Shown: positions 45,801 to 57,800 of the stretch, in pieces
How the letters are laid out: each line of letters begins with the position of its first letter
Position numbering within the stretch: position 1 is the first letter of the stretch
Assembly (NCBI GenBank): GCA_037349105.1
Contig: JAYJMM010000038.1
Coordinates: forward strand, 2,046,001 to 2,110,000
DNA length: 64,000 nt
Origin: Limnomonas spitsbergensis
Lineage: Eukaryota > Chlorophyta > Chlorophyceae > Chlamydomonadales
Reading direction: 5' to 3'
Position numbers and translations under genes: made by a program
The notes under the pieces: generated by a model
Database searches by the model: none
Told to the model about the DNA's origin: nothing
The model's input: only the letters and a program-made list of their open reading frames with translations

Positions 45801-48800
45801 TGGAGGACCTCTTTTCCGGAGTGTGTGGAGGACCCCTTTACCGGGTGTGTTGAGGACCTCTTTTCTGGGGTGTGTGGAGGACCTCTTTTCCGGGGTGTTT
45901 GGAGGACCTCTTTTCCGGGGTGCTTGGAGGACCTCTTTTCCGGGGTGTTTGGAGGACCTCTTTTCCGGGGTGTGTGGAGGACCTCGTTACCGGTGTGTGT
46001 GGAGGACCTCTTTTCTGGGGTGTGTGGAGGACCTCTTTTCCATGGTGTGTGGAGGACCTCTTTTCTGGGGTGTTTGGAGGACCTCTTTTCCAGGGTGTGT
46101 GGAGGACCTCTTTTCTGAAGTGTTTGGAGGACCCCTTTTCCAGGGTGTGTGGAGGACCTCTTTTCCGGGTTGTGTGGAGGACCTCCTTTCCAGGGTGTTT
46201 GGAGGACCTCTTTTCCGGGGTGTGTGGAGGACCTCTTTTCCGGGGGGTGTGGAGGACCCCTTTTCCAGGGTGTGTGGAGGACCTCTTTCCCGGGGTTTCT
46301 GGAGGACCTCTTTTCCGGGTTGTGTAGGACCTCTTTTCCGGGTTGTGTGGAGGACCTCTTTTCCGGGTTGTGTGGAGGACCTCTTTTCTGGGGTGTTTGG
46401 AGGACCTCTTTTCCGGGGTGTTTTGAGGACCTCTTTTCCGGGGTGTGTGGAGGACCTCTTTTCTGGGGTGTGTGGAGGACCTCTTTTCCGGGGTGTGTGG
46501 AGGACCCCTTTACCGGGTGTGTTGAGGACCTCTTTTCTGGGGTGTGTGGAGGACCTCTTTTCCGGGGTATGTGGAGGACCTCTTTTCCGGGGTGTGCGGA
46601 GGACCTCTTTTCCGGGGTGTTTGGAGGACCCCTTTTCCAGGGTGTGTGGAGGACCTCTTTTCCGGGTTGTGTGGAGGACCTCCTTTCCAGGGTGTTTGGA
46701 GGACCTCTTTTCCGGGGTGTGTGGAGGACCTCTTTTCCGGGGGGTGTGGAGGACCCCTTTTCCAGGGTGTGTGGAGGACCTCTTTCCCGGGGTTTCTGGA
46801 GGACCTCTTTTCCGGGTTGTGTAGGACCTCTTTTCCGGGTTGTGTGGAGGACCTCTTTTCCGGGTTGTGTGGAGGACCTCTTTTCTGGGGTGTTTGGAGG
46901 ACCTCTTTTCCGGGGTGTTTTGAGGACCTCTTTTCCGGGGTGTGTGGAGGACCTCTTTTCTGGGGTGTGTGGAGGACCTCTTTTCCGGAGTGTGTGGAGG
47001 ACCCCTTTACCGGGTGTGTTGAGGACCTCTTTTCTGGGGTGTGTGGAAGACCTCTTTTCCGGGGTGTTTGAAGGACCTCTTTTCCGGGGTGCTTGGAGGA
47101 CCTCTTTTCTAAATTGTTTGGAGGACCTCTTTTCCGGGGTGTGTGGAGGACCTCGTTACCGGGGTGTGTGGAGGGCCTCTTTTCCGGGGTGTGTGGAGGA
47201 CCTCTTTTCCGGGGTGTATGAAGGACCTCTTTTCCGGGGTGTGTGGAGGACCTCTTTTCCGGGGTGTGTGAAGGACCCCTTTTTCGGGTTGTGTGGAGGA
47301 CCTCTTTTCCGGGGTGTTTGGAGGACCCCTTTTCCGGGGTGTTTGGAGGACCTCTTTTCCGGGGTGTGTGGAGGACCTCTTTTCCGGGGTGTGTGAAGGG
47401 CCTCTTTTCCGGGTTGTGTGGAGGACCTCTTTTCCGGGGTGTTTGGAGGACCCCTTTTCCGGGGTGTGTTGAGGACCTCTTTTCCGGGGTGTTTGGAGGA
47501 CCTCTTTTCTGGGGTGTGTGGAGGACCTCTTTTCCGGAGTGTGTGGAGGACCCCTTTACCGGGTGTGTTGAGGACCTCTTTTCTGGGGTGTGTGGAGGAC
47601 CTCTTTTCCGGGGTGTTTGGAGGACCTCTTTTCCGGGGTGCTTGGAGGACCTCTTTCCGGGGTGTTTGGAGGACCTCTTTTCCGGGGTGTGTGGAGGACC
47701 TCGTTACCGGTGTGTGTGGAGGACCTCTTTTCTGGGGTGTGTGGAGGACCTCTTTTCCATGGTGTGTGGAGGACCTCTTTTCTGGGGTGTTTGGAGGACC
47801 TCTTTTCCAGGGTGTGTGGAGGACCTCTTTTCTGAAGTGTTTGGAGGACCCCTTTTCCAGGGTGTGTGGAGGACCTCTTTTCCGGGTTGTGTGGAGGACC
47901 TCCTTTCCAGGGTGTTTGGAGGACCTCTTTTCCGGGGTGTGTGGAGGACCTCTTTTCCGGGGGGTGTGGAGGACCCCTTTTCCAGGGTGTGTGGAGGACC
48001 TCTTTCCCGGGGTTTCTGGAGGACCTCTTTTCCGGGTTGTGTAGGACCTCTTTTCCGGGTTGTGTGGAGGACCTCTTTTCCGGGTTGTGTGGAGGACCTC
48101 TTTTCTGGGGTGTTTGGAGGACCTCTTTTCCGGGGTGTTTTGAGGACCTCTTTTCCGGGGTGTGTGGAGGACCTCTTTTCTGGGGTGTGTGGAGGACCTC
48201 TTTTCCGGAGTGTGTGGAGGACCCCTTTACCGGGTGTGTTGAGGACCTCTTTTCTGGGGTGTGTGGAGGACCTCTTTTCCGGGGTGTTTGAAGGACCTCT
48301 TTTCCGGGGTGCTTGGAGGACCTCTTTTCTAAATTGTTTGGAGGACCTCTTTTCCGGGGTGTGTGGAGGACCTCGTTACCGGGGTGTGTGGAGGGCCTCT
48401 TTTCCGGGGTGTGTGGAGGACCTCTTTTCCGGGGTGTGTGGAGGACCTCTTTTCCGGGTTGTGTGGAGAACCTCTTTTCTGGGGTGTGTGGAGGACCTCT
48501 TTTCCGGGGTGTGTGTAGGACCTCTTTTCCGGGGTGTGTGGAGGACCTCTTTTCCGGGGTGTGTGGAGGACCTCTTTTCCGGGGTGTGTGGAGGACCTCT
48601 TTTCCGGGGTGTGTGGAGGACCTCTTTTCCGGGGTGTGTGGAGGACCTCTTTTCTGGGGTGTGTGGAGGACCTCTTTTCCGGGGTGTGTGAAGGACCCCT
48701 TTTCCGGGGTGTGTGGAGGACCTCTTTTCCGGGGTGTGTGGAGGACCCCTTTTCCGGGGTGTGTGGAGGACCTCTTTTCCGGGGTGTGTGGAGGACCTCT

Positions 48801-51800
48801 TTTCCGGGGTGTTTGGAGGACCCCTTTTCCGGGGTGTGTTGAGGACCTCTTTTCCGGGGTGTTTGGAGGACCTCTTTTCTGGGGTGTGTGGAGGACCTCT
48901 TTTCCGGAGTGTGTGGAGGACCCCTTTACTGGGTGTGTTGAGGACCTCTTTTCTGGGGTGTGTGGAGGACCTCTTTTCCGGGGTGTTTGGAGGACCTCTT
49001 TTCCGGGGTGCTTGGAGGACCTCTTTTCCGGGGTGTTTGGAGGACCTCTTTTCCGGGGTGTGTGGAGGACCTCGTTACCGGGGTGTGTGGAGGACCTCTT
49101 TTCTGGGGTGTGTGGAGGACCTCTTTTCCATGGTGTGTGGAGGACCTCTTTTCTGGGGTGTTTGGAGGACCTCTTTTCCAGGGTGTGTGGAGGACCTCTT
49201 TTCTGAAGTGTTTGGAGGACCCCTTTTCCAGGGTGTGTGGAGGACCTCTTTTCCGGGTTGTGTGGAGGACCTCCTTTCCAGGGTGTTTGGAGGACCTCTT
49301 TTCCAGGGGGTGTGGAGGACCTCTTTTCCGGGGGGTGTGGAGGACCCCTTTTCCAGGGTGTGTGGAGGACCTCTTCCCCGGGGTTTCTGGAGGACCTCTT
49401 TTCCGGGTTGTGTAGGACCTCTTTTCCGGGTTGTGTGGAGGACCTCTTTTCCGGGTTGTGTGGAGGACCTCTTTTCTGGGGTGTTTGGAGGACCTCTTTT
49501 CCGGGGTGTTCTGAGGACCTCTTTTCCGGGGTGTGTGGAGGACCTCTTTTCTGGGGTGTGTGGAGGACCTCTTTTCCGGAGTGTGTGGAGGACCCCTTTA
49601 CCGGGTGTGTTGAGGACCTCTTTTCTGGGGTGTGTGGAGGACCTCTTTTCCGGAGTGTGTGGAGGACCCCTTTACCGGGTGTGTTGAGGACCTCTTTTCT
49701 GGGGTGTGTGGAGGACCTCTTTTCCGGGGTGTTTGGAGGACCTCTTTTCCGGGGTGCTTGGAGGACCTCTTTTCCGGGGTGTTTGGAGGACCTCTTTTCC
49801 GGGGTGTGTGGAGGACCTCGTTACCGGGGTGTGTGGAGGACCTCTTTTCTGGGGTGTGTGGAGGACCTCTTTTCCATGGTGTGTGGAGGACCTCTTTTCT
49901 GGGGTGTTTGGAGGACCTCTTTTCCAGGGTGTGTGGAGGACCTCTTTTCTGAAGTGTTTGGAGGACCCCTTTTCCAGGGTGTGTGGAGGACCTCTTTTCC
50001 GGGTTGTGTGGAGGACCTCCTTTCCAGGGTGTTTGGAGGACCTCTTTTCCAGGGGGTGTGGAGGACCTCTTTTCCGGGGGGTGTGGAGGACCCCTTTTCC
50101 AGGGTGTGTGGAGGACCTCTTTCCCGGGGTTTCTGGAGGACCTCTTTTCCGGGTTGTGTAGGACCTCTTTTCCGGGTTGTGTGGAGGACCTCTTTTCCGG
50201 GTTGTGTGGAGGACCTCTTTTCTGGGGTGTTTGGAGGACCTCTTTTCCGGGGTGTTTTGAGGACCTCTTTTCCGGGGTGTGTGGAGGACCTCTTTTCTGG
50301 GGTGTGTGGAGGACCTCTTTTCCGGAGTGTGTGGAGGACCCCTTTACCGGGTGTGTTGAGGACCTCTTTTCTGGGGTGTGTGGAGGACCTCTTTTCCGGG
50401 GTGTTTGAAGGACCTCTTTTCCGGGGTGCTTGGAGGACCTCTTTTCTAAATTGTTTGGAGGACCTCTTTTCCGGGGTGTGTGGAGGACCTCGTTACCGGG
50501 GTGTGTGGAGGGCCTCTTTTCCGGGGTGTGTGGAGGACCTCTTTTCCGGGGTGTGTGGAGGACCTCTTTTCCGGGTTGTGTGGAGAACCTCTTTTCTGGG
50601 GTGTGTGGAGGACCTCTTTTCCGGGGTGTGTGTAGGACCTCTTTTCCGGGGTGTGTGGAGGACCTCTTTTCCGGGGTGTGTGGAGGACCTCGTTACCGGG
50701 GTGTGTGGAGGGCCTCTTTTCCGGGGTGTGTGGAGGACCTCTTTTCCGGGGTGTGTGGAGGACCTCTTTTCCGGGTTGTGTGGAGAACCTCTTTTCTGGG
50801 GTGTGTGGAGGACCTCTTTTCCGGGGTGTGTGTAGGACCTCTTTCCCGGGGTGTGTGGAGGACCTCTTTTCCGGGGTGTGTGGAGGACCTCTTTTCCGGG
50901 GTGTGTGGAGGACCTCTTTTCCGGGGTGTGTGAAGGACCTCTTTTCCGGGGTGTGTGGAGGACCTCTTTTCTGGGGTGTGCGGAGGACCTCTTTTCCGGG
51001 GTGTGTGAAGGACCCCTTTTCCGGGGTGTGTGGAGGACCTCTTTTCCGGGGTGTGTGGAGGACCTCTTTTCCGGGGTGTGTGGAGGACCTCTTTTCCGGG
51101 GTGTGTGGAGGACCTCTTTTCCGGGGTGTGTGGAGGACCTCTTTTCCGGGGTGTGTGGAGGACCTCTTTTCCGGGTTGTGTGGAGGACCTCTTTTCCGGG
51201 GTGTGTGGAGGACCTCTTTTCTGAGGTGTTTGGAGGACCTCTTTTCCGGGGTGTGTGGAGGACCTCTTTTCCGGGGTGTGTGGAGGACCTCTTTTCTGGG
51301 GTGTGTGGAGGACCTCTTTTCCGGGGTGTGTGGAGGACCTCTTTTCCGGGGTGTGTGGAGGACCTCTTTTCCGGGGTGTGTGGAGGACCCCTTTTCCGGG
51401 GTGTGTGGAGGACCTCTTTTCCGGGGTGTTTGGAGGACCTCTTTTCCGGGGTGCTTGGAGGACCTCTTTTCCGGGGTGTTTGGAGGACCTCTTTTCCGGG
51501 GTGTGTGGAGGACCTCGTTACCGGGGTGTGTGGAGGACCTCTTTTCTGGGGTGTGTGGAGGACCTCTTTTCCATGGTGTGTGGAGGACCTCTTTTCTGGG
51601 GTGTTTGGAGGACCTCTTTTCCAGGGTGTGTGGAGGACCTCTTTTCTGAAGTGTTTGGAGGACCCCTTTTCCAGGGTGTGTGGAGGACCTCTTTTCCGGG
51701 TTGTGTGGAGGACCTCCTTTCCAGGGTGTTTGGAGGACCTCTTTTCCAGGGGGTGTGGAGGACCTCTTTTCCGGGGGGTGTGGAGGACCCCTTTTCCAGG

Positions 51801-54800
51801 GTGTGTGGAGGACCTCTTTCCCGGGGTTTCTGGAGGACCTCTTTTCCGGGTTGTGTAGGACCTCTTTTCCGGGTTGTGTGGAGGACCTCTTTTCCGGGTT
51901 GTGTGGAGGACCTCTTTTCTGGGGTGTTTGGAGGACCTCTTTTCCGGGGTGTTTTGAGGACCTCTTTTCCGGGGTGTGTGGAGGACCTCTTTTCTGGGGT
52001 GTGTGGAGGACCTCTTTTCCGGAGTGTGTGGAGGACCCCTTTACCGGGTGTGTTGAGGACCTCTTTTCTGGGGTGTGTGGAGGACCTCTTTTCCGGGGTG
52101 TTTGAAGGACCTCTTTTCCGGGGTGCTTGGAGGACCTCTTTTCTAAATTGTTTGGAGGACCTCTTTTCCGGGGTGTGTGGAGGACCTCGTTACCGGGGTG
52201 TTTGGAGGGCCTCTTTTCCGGGGTGTGTGGAGGACCTCTTTTCCGGGGTGTGTGGAGGACCTCTTTTCCGGGTTGTGTGGAGAACCTCTTTTCTGGGGTG
52301 TGTGGAGGACCTCTTTTCCGGGGTGTGTGTAGGACCTCTTTCCCGGGGTGTGTGGAGGACCTCTTTTCCGGGGTGTGTGGAGGACCTCGTTACCGGGGTG
52401 TGTGGAGGGCCTCTTTTCCGGGGTGTGTGGAGGACCTCTTTTCCGGGGTGTGTGGAGGACCTCTTTTCCGGGTTGTGTGGAGAACCTCTTTTCTGGGGTG
52501 TGTGGAGGACCTCTTTTCCGGGGTGTGTGTAGGACCTCTTTCCCGGGGTGTGTGGAGGACCTCTTTTCCGGGGTGTGTGGAGGACCTCTTTTCCGGGGTG
52601 TGTGGAGGACCTCTTTTCCGGGGTGTGTGAAGGACCTCTTTTCCGGGGTGTGTGGAGGACCTCTTTTCTGGGGTGTGCGGAGGACCTCTTTTCCGGGGTG
52701 TGTGAAGGACCCCTTTTCCGGGGTGTGTGGAGGACCTCTTTTCCGGGGTGTGTGGAGGACCCCTTTTCCGGGGTGTGTGGAGGACCTCTTTTCCGGGGTG
52801 TGCGGAGGACCTCTTTTCCGGGGTGTGTGGAGGACCTCTTTTCCGGGGTGTGTGGAGGACCTCTTTTCCGGGTTGTGTGGAGGACCTTTTTTCCGGGGTG
52901 TGTGGAGGACCTCTTTTCTGAGGTGTTTGGAGGACCTCTTTTCCGGGGTGTGTGGAGGACCTCTTTTCCGGGGTGTGTGGAGGACCTCTTTTCTGGGGTG
53001 TGCGGAGGACCTCTTTTCCGGGGTGTGTGAAGGACCCCTTTTCCGGGGTGTGTGGAGGACCTCTTTTCCGGGGTGTGTGGAGGACCCCTTTTCCGGGGTG
53101 TGTGGAGGACCTCTTTCCCGGGGTGTGCGGAGGACCTCTTTTCCGGGGTGTGTGAAGGACCCCTTTTCCGGGGTGTGTGGAGGACCTCTTTTCCGGGGTG
53201 TGTGGAGGACCCCTTTTCCGGGGTGTGTGGAGGACCTCTTTTCCGGGGTGTGCGGAGGACCTCTTTTCCGGGGTGTGTGGAGGACCTCTTTTCCGGGGTG
53301 TGTGGAGGACCTCTTTTCCGGGTTGTGTGGAGGACCTTTTTTCCGGGGTGTGTGGAGGACCTCTTTTCTGAGGTGTTTGGAGGACCTCTTTTCCGGGGTG
53401 TGTGGAGGACCTCTTTTCCGGGGTGTGTGGAGGACCTCTTTTCTGGGGTGTGCGGAGGACCTCTTTTCCGGGGTGTGTGAAGGACCCCTTTTCCGGGGTG
53501 TGTGGAGGACCTCTTTTCCGGGGTGTGTGGAGGACCCCTTTTCCGGGGTGTGTGGAGGACCTCTTTTCTGGGGTGTGCGGAGGACCTCTTTTCCGGGGTG
53601 TGTGAAGGACCCCTTTTCCGGGGTGTGTGGAGGACCTCTTTTCCGGGGTGTGTGGAGGACCCCTTTTCCGGGGTGTGTGGAGGACCTCTTTTCTGGGGTG
53701 TGTGGAGGACCCCTTTTCCAGGGTGTGTAAAGAAAGCCTTTTCCGGGGTGTGTGGAGAACGCCCCCTCTTCCTTCAAATGTTGGTTAACTCACCAGACGG
53801 TAAGTTTCCGCCGACGCCCTTCTAAGCGCATAATTTTAAATATCATTCAGACGTAGAATATGAAGTGAAAGGCTACGTATGTGCACGCCTAGCCGATGCT
53901 CCTGGACCTTCACTCTGGAGCCAGGTAAGGTACGCACCCTCCCCTGGTGCCATCATGCAGCGCTTTTCTCGCTGTATCCGGTGTTTATTTTTTGTGGTTA
54001 CCAGTCCACCTGTGGCAGGCCGCGCTGTGGCCGTCAAAGACCCGATTTGGGACCAAACTTGGACCGGCCTACGACTCGTGGCCAAAGCAGCATAGCTGGC
54101 TACAAATGAGGTCGCCGGCCAGAGGCCGGAGTGTAGCTAACACTCAGCTGGGTCACGAAAAAAGAAACACTGGCTGTCTCCTCTCAGGCCCCCTCTTCCA
54201 CGACTTTTCTCTCAATCCCGCTTCTCCTTACCCTGGCCCCCTTTCAGTAAAAAAAATCTTCCTTTGCTTGGTTTGCCTGACCCGCCTCCCTCTTCCCCTC
54301 CTTTTCAGGCCTCATGTTCCACTGGTTCAAGCCCTCTGGCGCGGAGTGCTCTTTCAACGTGCTGCTCATCACGCTGGCCCTGCTGCTGTGCATCACCTTC
54401 TCCGGCCTCTCCCTGCTGCCCTCGGTCACTGCCAATCGTGGATCCATCTTCCCGGCATCAGTGGTCAGCCTGTACTGCATGTACCTGTGCTTCTCAGCGC
54501 TACAGGTGGGTGGAGAGCAGGGTCTCCTTTGTTGTGGCTCAGCTACAGTCCAGCTGCCTCCTCGGCTACAGTTCAGCTGCCTCTTCAGCTACAGCTCAGC
54601 TGCCTCCTCAGCTACAGTTCAGCTGCCTCCTCAGCTACAGCTCAGCTGCCACCTCGGTTGCAGTTCAGCTGCCTCCTGGCCTTCAGATAGAGGCCCCATG
54701 TGCAGTCAGCCACGCTGCTAGAGCGGTTGAGCGGTTGTCTGCAGGCTTGTCGAGTGTCCATCCCGATGAGGCCTTTAGTGGCTGCAGGGCGTTAGCAGAG

Positions 54801-57800
54801 GGTGGGCTTTTAGCCGGAAATGGGAACACTGATGGAGGGGAGGGGAGGGAAGGGAAGGGGACGTCTGGAGGGTTGCCGCAGGGTAGACGGTGATAGGGAG
54901 CAGGGGATGTGCAGGAAGGAGAGGGGGAGTGCGTATTAGGCAAATGAACTGCCGGCTTCCACACCTGCCGGCTTCCACACCTGCCGGCTTCCACACCTGC
55001 TGGCTTCCACACCTGCCGGCTTTCACATTTCCAACTTCCACACCTGCTGGCTTCCACACCTGCCGGTTTCCGCACCTGCCCACTTCCACACCTGCTGGCT
55101 TCCACACCTGCCAACTTCCACACCTGCCGCATCTATCCCATACTCCCATGGGAGCGAGGATTGTGGAACAGCTTTGTTGGTGGTAGTGTTTCTTTTTCCG
55201 GCCACAAGTCCACCTTCGGCATGCCACCCCGCAGCTGCCAAAAGGAAAATTGGCACCTGACTCGGACTAACCTACGACTGATGGTCAAAGTAGCATGGCC
55301 ACAAATGGGGCCTCTGGCCTGAGGCCAGAGTGTCGCTGACATTGATATGAGACACGAAGTGGTTGGTGGCATGCGTAGGTTGTGGCTCAGCTACTTGACA
55401 AGCATGACATGATGTGATGTGAAGCTGTGCTGTTTTTATGCTGGGTCTGGGGAAGGGCAGACGGGAGCAGTTCTGACACTTAGCACTGCATTGTGATCAG
55501 CTGCCTGCCGCTGACAAGCACCAGCGCAACGCTTGAGGCCGTGGACAGAACCTAATGGAACACTGACCAGAGGTGAATCAGAGCCTTATCAGAGGTGAAT
55601 CAGAGGTGAATCAGAGGTGAATCAGAGGTGAATCAGAGGTGAATCAGAGGTGAATCAGAGGTGAATCAGAGGTGAATTAGAGGTGAATCAGAGCCTTATC
55701 AGAGGTGAATCAGAGGTGAATCAGAGGTGAATCAGAGGTGAATCAGAGGTGAATCAGAGGTGAATTAGAGGTGAATCAGAGGTGAATCAGAGGTGAATTA
55801 GAGGTGAATCAGAGCCTTATCAGAGGTGAATTAGAGGTGAATCAGAGGTGAATCAGAGGTGAATTAGAGGTGAATCAGAGGTGAATCAGAGGTGAATCAG
55901 AGGTGAATCAGAGCCTTATCAGAGGTGAATTAGAGGTGAATCAGAGGTGAATCAGATTTAAACCAATTTGATCCTTATCAGAGTTTAATCAGTGCCTGAT
56001 CAGGGCTCGCCCTGTGCTGGGTGGTAAACCCCCCTCACTGGTTTTAAGGCAGCCCGTTTGCACACCGGCGTGGTTCATAGGCAGGGATGGGCAACCTCAT
56101 GTAAGTTTCCACAGTATATTGTTTCACATCAAAGATGACAATATTCCGGAATGCCGATCCCGACCCTGATCTCTGGATAGTCAATCAGAGGCAACAAATA
56201 TCTCCTCCGCCCGTCTTCACCCTTGACCTGCCCCTGCTCCTCTCCTCCCCACCGTGACGCAGTCGGAGCCCAAGGAGTACGAGTGCAACGGCCTGGCACA
56301 GGAAATCACAGCTGCCTCAGGTGAGAGCCAGGTAGTGGACTGAGCACCTCAGCTCCTCCTCCCCTGCCCAGCCTCTGCCCGATAGCCCTACCCTACCTGC
56401 CCTCTGGTTATCCCACCTGCCTCAGGTGACAGCCAGGTAGTGGGCTGGGTAGCTCAGCTCCTCCTCCTCCTTCAAGCCTCTGCCCCTGCAGCCCTCTTTT
56501 CGTCACCCCACCTGCCCTGTCGCAACACCGATTCGCAGGTGCTATATTACCACCCTGCCTTGGCCCTGGCCTTGCCCTTGGCCCTGGCCTTGCCCTTGGC
56601 CTTGCCCTTGGCCCTGGCCTTGCCCTTGGCCCTGGCCTTGCCCTTGGCCCTGGCCTTGCCCTTGGCCCTGGCCCTGGCCTCTGTTTGGCCCTGATTTTTG
56701 CCCCTGCCCAATCCTGGCCTTGGCCCTACCGTTCCTCCTGGCCCACGCCTCCAAACTGTGCCCCAGGTTTGCGACTCTGCAAAATACTGCCAGAAGTGCC
56801 ATTGCGGTAGTTATGGCTGACTGGAAATATCCAGGAGCCAAGCAAAAACGTGCATCATTTACCCCCACTTCCTCGGCTGACTTGTTTTGCCTGTGCGCAC
56901 TGTGCAAAACCCTTAAACCCTAGACCCCGAACCCCAAACCCTGAACCCTTATCCCTGCAGGCACCACTTTGGCGGCCGGCATGCTCCTCACGCTGCTGGC
57001 GGTGATTTACGCCGCCTTCCGAGCCGGATCCAACACGAGGTTGTTCACACTGGATGGGTCGCTGGACGCCGGCGACACTGCGCCCGAGGTGTGCCGGGAA
57101 GGGGGATGTGTGGGGTCTGTGTGAAGATGCAGGCATCTGCTGGAGGAGGGGTTTAGAGGTTTTTACCCGCAACGAGGAGGGTGAGGGTGCAGGGTGGGTG
57201 CGTGTGGACTGCAAGGGGAAGCCTCGCACGAGTTGCGTTTGCGTTGCCTGGGGGGTGGAGGGCCCAGGTACGCTGACTTGGGAGAGATGTTCATTGCAAC
57301 ACACGTCGTTGCTGTTCCATACACCTGCTCCTTGCCACTGGCCCGCGCACTTCCACTCACCCATACCCTTCCTCATACGAACACCCTTCACACTTCCCCA
57401 CACTTCCGCACACCTTTCCACTCCTTCCAGCCCAAACCTCTCACACGCATTCCCTACCGCTCACCTGTGCACAGCGTGCCGCTCTGCTGGCTGAGGCCGA
57501 AGAGGGCACCTCTGCAGGCCTGGATGGCATCGCCCCTGGCCCCCACGAGCCCATGGGCCGCCCGGCCGCCTCGTCGCTGGAGGACTTCACCCCAGTCTCG
57601 TACAACTACTCCTTTTTTCACCTCATCTTTGCGCTGGCGTCCATGTACATCGCAATGCTCATGACGGGGTGGGGAAGCCAGGTGAGATTGTGCCCCCCCA
57701 GGCGGTTGGGGTGGAGCATAGGAGGGGGAAGCTGGGGTGATTTCAGCTGCTGCCTTTCCCTGCAGGTTTCTGGAGGGCCTTCTAGTTATTTAGTGCAAGG

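Noticed and set aside
45421..53825. Open frames of 300-544 codons on both strands (GGPLFRGVWRTSFPGCVEDL and HTPRKRGPPHTPEK types)
   Set aside because: All lie in the 25-bp satellite. They repeat each 75 bp in every frame and on both strands, and the region is an intron flanked by SERINC exons that join in phase.
54683..55227. Open minus-strand frames with GRCGSRQVWKPAG repeats
   Set aside because: Translation of the 16-bp minisatellite in SERINC intron 6.
56542..56907. Frame with GQGQGQ runs on the minus strand
   Set aside because: Translation of the CCTTGG/CCCTGG hexamer array.
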